12,828 bases of DNA from contig JAGSHJ010000043.1 in NCBI GenBank assembly GCA_023954595.1, positions 1 through 12,828 on the forward strand, written 5' to 3'. Shown in pieces: positions 7,929 to 12,828 of this stretch. The notes beneath the pieces are model-generated. The model ran no database searches, was not told the origin of the DNA, and worked only from the letters and a program-made list of their open reading frames with translations. The DNA comes from Bacteriovoracaceae bacterium (lineage in GTDB: Bacteria > Bdellovibrionota > Bacteriovoracia > Bacteriovoracales > Bacteriovoracaceae). The stretch's first letter is position 1. The number at the start of each line of letters is the position of its first letter. The position numbers were made by a program, and so were the translations under genes.

Positions 7929-7943
7929 GTAAAGAGGAACAGG

Positions 7944-9350
7944 ATGTTCTACAAATTTATTATGCTATTGGCCTTGATTGGCCTTAACTCACATGCCTCC
8001 ATTTCCACTGCGAAAAAAATCCATGATTCTCGCGGATCTGTGATTACCAAGTACAAGTCGATGGTGATCGAACTTGTTGATGCTGGTTTTCATTTCTCGG
8101 CAATCCCATGGATGAAAGAGTATTTGACTCGAAGTAATAAAAAATTCGACTCTAAACTTGAAAGAGCATTCGAAGAGTTGGTTGCAGTTGTTGGACCTAG
8201 ACAATTTGAAACACTTCCACTTAGAAGTCTTAAAACTCAAAAATCCAATTCGCTGTATTACATTATTGCTAAAAAAAGCATGAGAGCGGGTAAGTATAAA
8301 AGTGCAATTAATTATGCAAAAAGTATCAACCCTAACCATCCTGTTAGACCTTTTGCATCTAACCTTTTAGGGGCCGCAAGTGCAAACCTTGGCCGCTATG
8401 AAACTTCTCTTTCATATTTTCAAGAATGCCAGCGACTAAGTGAGAGCATGCAAAGCAAAGCTCGCAGTGAGCTGGTTAAGAATCAACTTAAAACAAACCA
8501 CGACTACTGTCTCCTAGGTGAGGCAAGATCTTTGTTTGCCAGTAAAAAGTATAAAGAAGCAGAGCTTAAATATCTAGATATCCCGAAGTCCTCTGCGATT
8601 TGGCCAGAAGTGCTATTTGAAGAAGCGTGGTCAAGTTATTACTTAAATAACTACAACCGTACACTTGGTAAACTTGTAACTTACAATGCTCCAATCTTTG
8701 ATTACGTATTTAATCCTGAAATTGAAACATTGAGGGCACTATCTTTTTTGAAGTTGTGCTTATACCCGGATGCTAAAAAAATAAGTGATGACTTCTATAA
8801 AAACTACATGCAACCTGCACGTAAGCTTAGGTCATTTTTACGTAGAAACAAATCTAACTATAGAAGCTATTACAGAATGATGGCCGACTTTGAAAAGTTA
8901 AATAAGGCAGACTCCGCTCTTCTTACAAAAATCTTAAAAAGTGTCTCAAGAGAAGGGGCATTTCAAGAGGTGAGAGAATCCTTAATTATGGCGGCCCAAG
9001 AACTTGATAAAGTAAACGCCCTGCCTCGTTCAAGATTTAAGAACTCACTTGGCTCAAACCTAAATGAAGTAATTCAATCACAAAAGAAGCTTATGGGTGC
9101 CTATGTTCGTAGTAGGCTCGTAGGGAAATATGCGGATCTCTATAGAGCATTTGAGGGGATGAGTTATATCAAGTTAGAAGTTCTAGAACAAAGGAAGGCC
9201 AGGTTGTACCGCTTTGATTCTGAAAAGGGCAAGCGTGGTGATATCAAATACATTGAAAGAAATGAGAAACAATATTTTTGGAACTTTAACGGGGAGTTTT
9301 GGGCCGATGAGCTAGGTGATTATGTATTTGCTCTTGGTTCGGAGTGTTAG
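7944..9350 (+). CDS. Exported TPR-like protein of the envelope operon (GltC-like architecture)
   Basis: 468 residues. A clear signal peptide (residues 1-18) ends in S-H-A, and AGAGGA-type Shine-Dalgarno sequence (7933-7938) sits five bases ahead of the ATG. There is no lipobox, so the mature protein should be soluble in the periplasm. The chain is almost all helical. TPR-like helix pairs are seen at about 103-132 (AGKYKSAINYAKSINPNHP), 137-167 (LGRYETSLSYFQEC), 189-213 (SKKYKEAELKYLDIP) and 219-250. The last contains LFEEAWSSYYLNNYNRTLG followed by APIFDYVFNPEIETLRA, which looks like a conserved block rather than a plain repeat. The C-terminus (445-468) is aromatic and acidic, with FNGEFWADELGDYVF, and ends in Cys468. 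Cys162, 189, 272 and 468 could form disulfides. It lies 15 bp after the barrel gene and 2 bp before the next, so it is one transcription unit with them. Repeats mediate protein-protein contacts; the partner is probably the barrel or the other TPR proteins. No enzymatic motif is seen. Confidence 0.8.
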   Translation: MFYKFIMLLALIGLNSHASISTAKKIHDSRGSVITKYKSMVIELVDAGFHFSAIPWMKEYLTRSNKKFDSKLERAFEELVAVVGPRQFETLPLRSLKTQKSNSLYYIIAKKSMRAGKYKSAINYAKSINPNHPVRPFASNLLGAASANLGRYETSLSYFQECQRLSESMQSKARSELVKNQLKTNHDYCLLGEARSLFASKKYKEAELKYLDIPKSSAIWPEVLFEEAWSSYYLNNYNRTLGKLVTYNAPIFDYVFNPEIETLRALSFLKLCLYPDAKKISDDFYKNYMQPARKLRSFLRRNKSNYRSYYRMMADFEKLNKADSALLTKILKSVSREGAFQEVRESLIMAAQELDKVNALPRSRFKNSLGSNLNEVIQSQKKLMGAYVRSRLVGKYADLYRAFEGMSYIKLEVLEQRKARLYRFDSEKGKRGDIKYIERNEKQYFWNFNGEFWADELGDYVFALGSEC

Positions 9351-9352
9351 AT

Positions 9353-12232
9353 ATGAGTAAACGTTTATTTATTTTATTATTTTTATTACTTGGGGCACAG
9401 AGCGCTTTCTCATTGAGTATGGATGAGAGAAGACAAAAGATCATCTCGATTATTGATGAAGAATTGTCCGAAATTAACAGACTTTCATCCCAGGTAAAGG
9501 GATCCAATCCGGACTATTTACTTAGAATGGCCGAACTCAACTTAGAGAAGGCGAGGCTTTGGAGAGAGAAAGAAAATAAAGAATACTTGGAATTAGATTC
9601 TAAAAAAAGAAGAAGTGTAAATAAGAAGAAGTATTTCTCTAAGTCGGCATCTTATTTTGCAAGAGCAAACCGTTTATCAGTTTTAATTACAAAAAAGTTT
9701 CCAAGATATACCAATATCTCAGATGTCTACTATATCTTAGGTTTTAACGCCAAAGAAGCAGGAAGAGACAAGACTGCTACTAAGTATTTTAGAAGTGCTA
9801 ATCGTAAATCCAGTTCAAAGTCCATTACGAAGGTTAAGTCCCAAATCTCTTTGGCAGAAATCTACTATAATGAAAGAAAGTATTCACAGGCGATTCCTCT
9901 CTATGAGAGTGCCCTGAGAAAGTATCAAGATAAGTGGTGGACTAAAGACTCTTTTAACCTTGCTTGGTGTTACTACAGAGATGGAAGAACATCCAAGGCC
10001 GTAAATAAGATGAAGGAAGTGTTTGAGCAAAGTTCAAATCCTAAATATATCGACATGCGCTCACAGGTTGAGCGTGATATTGGGATGTTTTATGCTACTT
10101 CCGGTAAGATAAAAGAAGGTATAGAGTTCTTTAAAAAAATTGGAATCAATTTTACTCGTCAATTACTTAGAATCGCAGTTACTCTTCGTGATCAGGGGAA
10201 ATATACTCAATCTGAAAAAACTCTAAACTATGCTCTAAAGTATGAGGATGATCAGAAGAAGTTTGGGGAGATATATCTTGAAAAACTTGCTTTGTATGAC
10301 AAGTTTGGAAAGGAGTCCTCACACCTTGCTGCGTCTAAGAAACTCTTTTCTTTATTTAAAAAGGGTAACCTTTCTAGTAACGAAGTTAAGACCCTGAACT
10401 ACCAAATGCAAAGGCAGTCTGCAAAGCTTCAGAAACAAGTTGTTTCAAAGACTTATAAGAGATTGAAGAAGACTAGAAATAGAAAGGCCGCAATGGCGAT
10501 CGACTATTTTGAAATGCTAACTCATTTGGATAAGAAAAATGCAGACCAACATCTATTTCATAAAGCTGAAACAGCTTACGCCAACTATGACTGGCCTAAA
10601 GCAATAGTATTCTACAATGACGCTTTCGAGAGTGCTGATAAAAGTAACAATAAGAAATTGTTGGTTAACTCAATGGAGGGGATGCTATCCACTCTTGGTC
10701 AAAGAAGGCTTTCATCTTCAATCAAGAACCAATTCTACGCTCCGGTTTATGAGAAATACTTAAGTCGATGGCCACGAGGAAAGAGGGCCAAGAGCATCTA
10801 CTCCAAGCTATTTAGAGTTTACTTGGATAAAAAAGACTATCCGAAGGCCAAAAGCGTTCTTGATCGTTATGCAAAGGCCTACCCAAAGGACTGGAAAACT
10901 CAGGAGACAATGATTGCGAATATGATGGAGGTCTCCAGAAAATCCAAAGATTATTCAGCAATTAGAGTCTGGATTGATGACATTAATGCCAATAAGTACG
11001 CAGTTAGTGCCAAATATAAGAAAAAGCTTCAAGAGCTATTAACCACTATTCAAATTGAAGGTGTTCAAAACTCTTTAAGTAAAGGTGATAAGTCTGTTGC
11101 ATTAAAGGGCTATCACAAGATTCTAACAGATCCTCACAGCACTAAACGCTCGAAGGTTAATGCTAAGTATAATTTAGCCGCATTGTACTATGAATTAGGT
11201 TCAACTAAGAATGCTTATAAATGGGCGGTTGAATCTTTGAGAGAGATGCCTACAAAGGATGCAACTTCATTTGTTGATTCTTTCTTAACCATCTCAGGTT
11301 TTCTTTTTACTAAACTTCAATTTGAGGCATCTGCAGATTTATCAACTAGAGTGGTTGCGAAGCTATGTTCTAGTAAGAGTCGTAAGAAGTCTGTTGCATT
11401 TAAAAACTCAGTCTACCTTCATCTTTCAGAAGGAGATGTTAAAAAGGCGCAGGATCTTATTTCTCTAGGTAAAAGATGTAGAGTTCCTTCTACCCATATC
11501 GTAGATGCTCAATTTGAGTTGATGGAGGAGTACAGAGACAAAAAAATGTATAATGACTATGAGTCTCTCGCTAATCAACTCTTCAAAGTACGCAGCGCTC
11601 AGGGACGTTTGGTCCACCACTTCTTTACTTTAGAGGGGATTCATAAAAAGTTTAACAATACAGGTAAAGCAAATCTGTATGGGAAGTTTAAAAGACAAGC
11701 TTATCGAAATGCAGTGAAGAGAAAGCAGGATGTTCCACTTGAAGGTCTTGATGTTATTGCTGATGAGCAACTACAAGAGCTCTTAGGTCTTTTTAACAGT
11801 ATGAAGAGAATCACACTTAGATTCCCTGAGAAAACGTTTAATACTTTGTTAAAGAGAAAGCTTTCCTACCTTGATCGAATGACTAAGAAGGCCGGCGATA
11901 TCCAGCAAGTAGGTTCTGGGCGTGGAATTATTGGTGCCTATAAAATTCTGGTTGAGGCCTATGATCATGCAGGACAAGAAGTGGAAGACTTCTCACCCGC
12001 AGGTAAATCAAAAGAGTATATTGCAAGCTTCAAATCATCCATGGCACAGGTTGCCATCCCATTAAAGCAGAGTGCTTTGAATTATAAAGCGGAAGGATGG
12101 AAAGCTATAGAGGACAATAAAATTCTAAGTGATTTCAATTATCTTTTAAGTCCAAGGCCATTGGATGGAATGACCATAAAGTACGCTTATCCAAATAAAG
12201 CGGTAAGTATGGATAGGAGCGGTAGACGATGA
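9353..12232 (+). CDS. Large basic exported TPR protein (AgmU/GltD-like architecture)
   Basis: 959 residues from the ATG at 9353, which follows GGAG at 9341-9344 and the preceding stop by two bases. A GTG three codons upstream (9344) is less likely because it would sit on that ribosome binding site. The signal peptide (MSKRLFILLFLLLGAQSAFS) is cut near 18-20. The mature region opens with a helix and LLRMAELNLEKARLWREKE (56-74), then repeated TPR pairs at about 123-156, 162-195, 198-229, 239-264 and 271-300. Further repeats follow in the middle, and there is a well-formed one near 602-635 (AKYNLAALYYELGSTKNAYK). The whole protein is rich in Lys and Arg, which suggests contact with anionic partners such as peptidoglycan or nucleic acid (inference). 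It is a long periplasmic scaffold without catalytic motifs. Position and build recall the TPR protein AgmU/GltD of Myxococcus gliding; homology was not tested. Its stop overlaps the next start by four bases (ATGA). Confidence 0.8.
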   Translation: MSKRLFILLFLLLGAQSAFSLSMDERRQKIISIIDEELSEINRLSSQVKGSNPDYLLRMAELNLEKARLWREKENKEYLELDSKKRRSVNKKKYFSKSASYFARANRLSVLITKKFPRYTNISDVYYILGFNAKEAGRDKTATKYFRSANRKSSSKSITKVKSQISLAEIYYNERKYSQAIPLYESALRKYQDKWWTKDSFNLAWCYYRDGRTSKAVNKMKEVFEQSSNPKYIDMRSQVERDIGMFYATSGKIKEGIEFFKKIGINFTRQLLRIAVTLRDQGKYTQSEKTLNYALKYEDDQKKFGEIYLEKLALYDKFGKESSHLAASKKLFSLFKKGNLSSNEVKTLNYQMQRQSAKLQKQVVSKTYKRLKKTRNRKAAMAIDYFEMLTHLDKKNADQHLFHKAETAYANYDWPKAIVFYNDAFESADKSNNKKLLVNSMEGMLSTLGQRRLSSSIKNQFYAPVYEKYLSRWPRGKRAKSIYSKLFRVYLDKKDYPKAKSVLDRYAKAYPKDWKTQETMIANMMEVSRKSKDYSAIRVWIDDINANKYAVSAKYKKKLQELLTTIQIEGVQNSLSKGDKSVALKGYHKILTDPHSTKRSKVNAKYNLAALYYELGSTKNAYKWAVESLREMPTKDATSFVDSFLTISGFLFTKLQFEASADLSTRVVAKLCSSKSRKKSVAFKNSVYLHLSEGDVKKAQDLISLGKRCRVPSTHIVDAQFELMEEYRDKKMYNDYESLANQLFKVRSAQGRLVHHFFTLEGIHKKFNNTGKANLYGKFKRQAYRNAVKRKQDVPLEGLDVIADEQLQELLGLFNSMKRITLRFPEKTFNTLLKRKLSYLDRMTKKAGDIQQVGSGRGIIGAYKILVEAYDHAGQEVEDFSPAGKSKEYIASFKSSMAQVAIPLKQSALNYKAEGWKAIEDNKILSDFNYLLSPRPLDGMTIKYAYPNKAVSMDRSGRR

Positions 12233-12828
12233 GCAAACTATTATTACTTTTGTTATTTACTGGTTGTGCACTAACACAGAAGAAAGGCCTTGAGCTTGAT
12301 GATGTTACAAATGAAGACTTCAAAAAGCCTGCACCTGCAAAATATGAAGAACGAAAAGACTACTTTAGTGGTGTTGAAACAAAGGATGCTCAGGCCTTAA
12401 AGGATGAGAGTCTTTATAGAATTAATAACTTTGACTCAGATGTTGATGCGAAAGATGTATTAACTCAAATCGTTTATAAATGTCATAAGCGTGATTATGA
12501 TGACGCTTTTGCAATTGTTGAGAAAGAGCATGATAAGTATCGTGATAACCCGTCCTTTTGGAACCAAGTAGGTACTTGTTACTTATTAAAAGGTGAGAGA
12601 AGAAAAGCCTTGATGTTTTATAATAAGGCCCTCGAATTTAAATCAAACTTTGCGCCTGCACTAAACAATATAGGCCTTATGTATAGAAAAGAAGGACAGG
12701 ACCAAAAAGCAGAGGTTGCTTTTTCAAAGGCCGTAAAAAGTGCCAACTTTTCCAAAACTCCACGCTTTAATTTGGCCCAGCTCTATCTGGACTATGGGTT
12801 GTATAACGATGCGATCAAGCAGTTTAAA
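12229..12828 (+). CDS. TPR lipoprotein, cut by the window end (AglT/GltE-like architecture)
   Basis: The first 200 codons are present and the frame is still open at the edge. The ATG overlaps the upstream TGA in ATGA, with AGGAG at 12215-12219. The N-terminus MSKLLLLLLFTGCALTQ is a lipoprotein signal with lipobox FTG-C13. Ala14 after the Cys favours transport to the outer membrane rather than inner-membrane retention. A charged, probably flexible stretch (about 18-75) precedes the repeats: a half repeat at 77-107, full TPRs at 108-141 (FWNQVGTCYLLKGERRKA) and 142-175 (APALNNIGLMYRKEGQDQKA), and a third at 177-200 that runs off the window. These repeats are closer to the TPR consensus than those of the two upstream proteins. 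In Myxococcus the TPR protein AglT/GltE of the gliding apparatus is a comparable envelope lipoprotein; function here is inferred from architecture and operon context. Confidence 0.85.
   Translation, partial: MSKLLLLLLFTGCALTQKKGLELDDVTNEDFKKPAPAKYEERKDYFSGVETKDAQALKDESLYRINNFDSDVDAKDVLTQIVYKCHKRDYDDAFAIVEKEHDKYRDNPSFWNQVGTCYLLKGERRKALMFYNKALEFKSNFAPALNNIGLMYRKEGQDQKAEVAFSKAVKSANFSKTPRFNLAQLYLDYGLYNDAIKQFK

Noticed and set aside
7989..8339. 116-codon minus-strand ORF inside the first TPR gene
   Set aside because: It is antisense to a clear exported protein with normal codon use. The composition is that of a reverse-frame shadow, and no start signal is seen.
9344..9352. GTG at 9344 as start of the 959-residue TPR protein
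   Set aside because: It overlaps the GGAG ribosome binding site and the preceding stop. ATG 9353 gives a normal signal peptide with correct spacing.
12135..12323. Minus-strand ORF over the junction of the last two genes
   Set aside because: It crosses a convincing ATGA-coupled junction and lipoprotein signal on the plus strand; it has no independent support.
1..12828. CRISPR arrays, tRNA/rRNA genes, insertion sequences, attachment sites, toxin-antitoxin or defence islands
   Set aside because: No regularly spaced direct repeats, cloverleaf, transposase or integrase motifs were seen. The PD-(D/E)XK/Fe-S nucleases resemble Cas4 only in fold; the adjacent full helicase marks them as AddAB-type.

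Overview
The window looks like chromosomal DNA of a low-GC (roughly 39% by spot counts) Gram-negative bacterium, most likely Bdellovibrionota and perhaps the Bacteriovorax/Halobacteriovorax group. That placement is inferred from three things: an outer-membrane barrel of the type found in myxobacteria and Bdellovibrio-like bacteria, a run of exported TPR proteins behind it, and low-GC, Lys/Ser-rich proteins. No rRNA, tRNA, mobile element or CRISPR array is visible. Coding density is very high and no gene-free stretch exceeds 45 bp.

Left part (1-1465). The window opens inside a gene whose C-terminal half resembles the alkaline phosphatase fold but lacks the expected metal ligands. It converges on hslO (Hsp33, redox-activated chaperone, minus strand). 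The two genes share a hairpin terminator that overlaps the hslO stop codon.

Middle (1510-7186). Divergent from hslO is a two-gene recombination operon, addB then addA, encoding a two-subunit helicase-nuclease for double-strand-break end processing. AddB is short, has no Walker A motif and ends in a PD-(D/E)XK nuclease domain with a four-Cys Fe-S signature. AddA has a complete set of UvrD/SF1A helicase motifs, and its nuclease domain carries the same four-Cys signature, so both subunits appear to be Fe-S nucleases.

Right part (7227-12828, running off the edge). Four tightly packed genes encode only cell-envelope proteins: a small outer-membrane beta-barrel protein, a 468-residue exported TPR protein, a 959-residue very basic exported TPR protein, and a TPR lipoprotein cut by the window end. 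Gaps are 15 nt, 2 nt and a 4-nt ATGA overlap. This make-up resembles the outer-membrane/periplasmic half (GltA/B, GltC, GltD, GltE type) of the Myxococcus gliding (Agl-Glt) machinery. The resemblance rests on architecture and gene order only. The genes probably build one envelope complex, and the operon very likely continues past the right edge.
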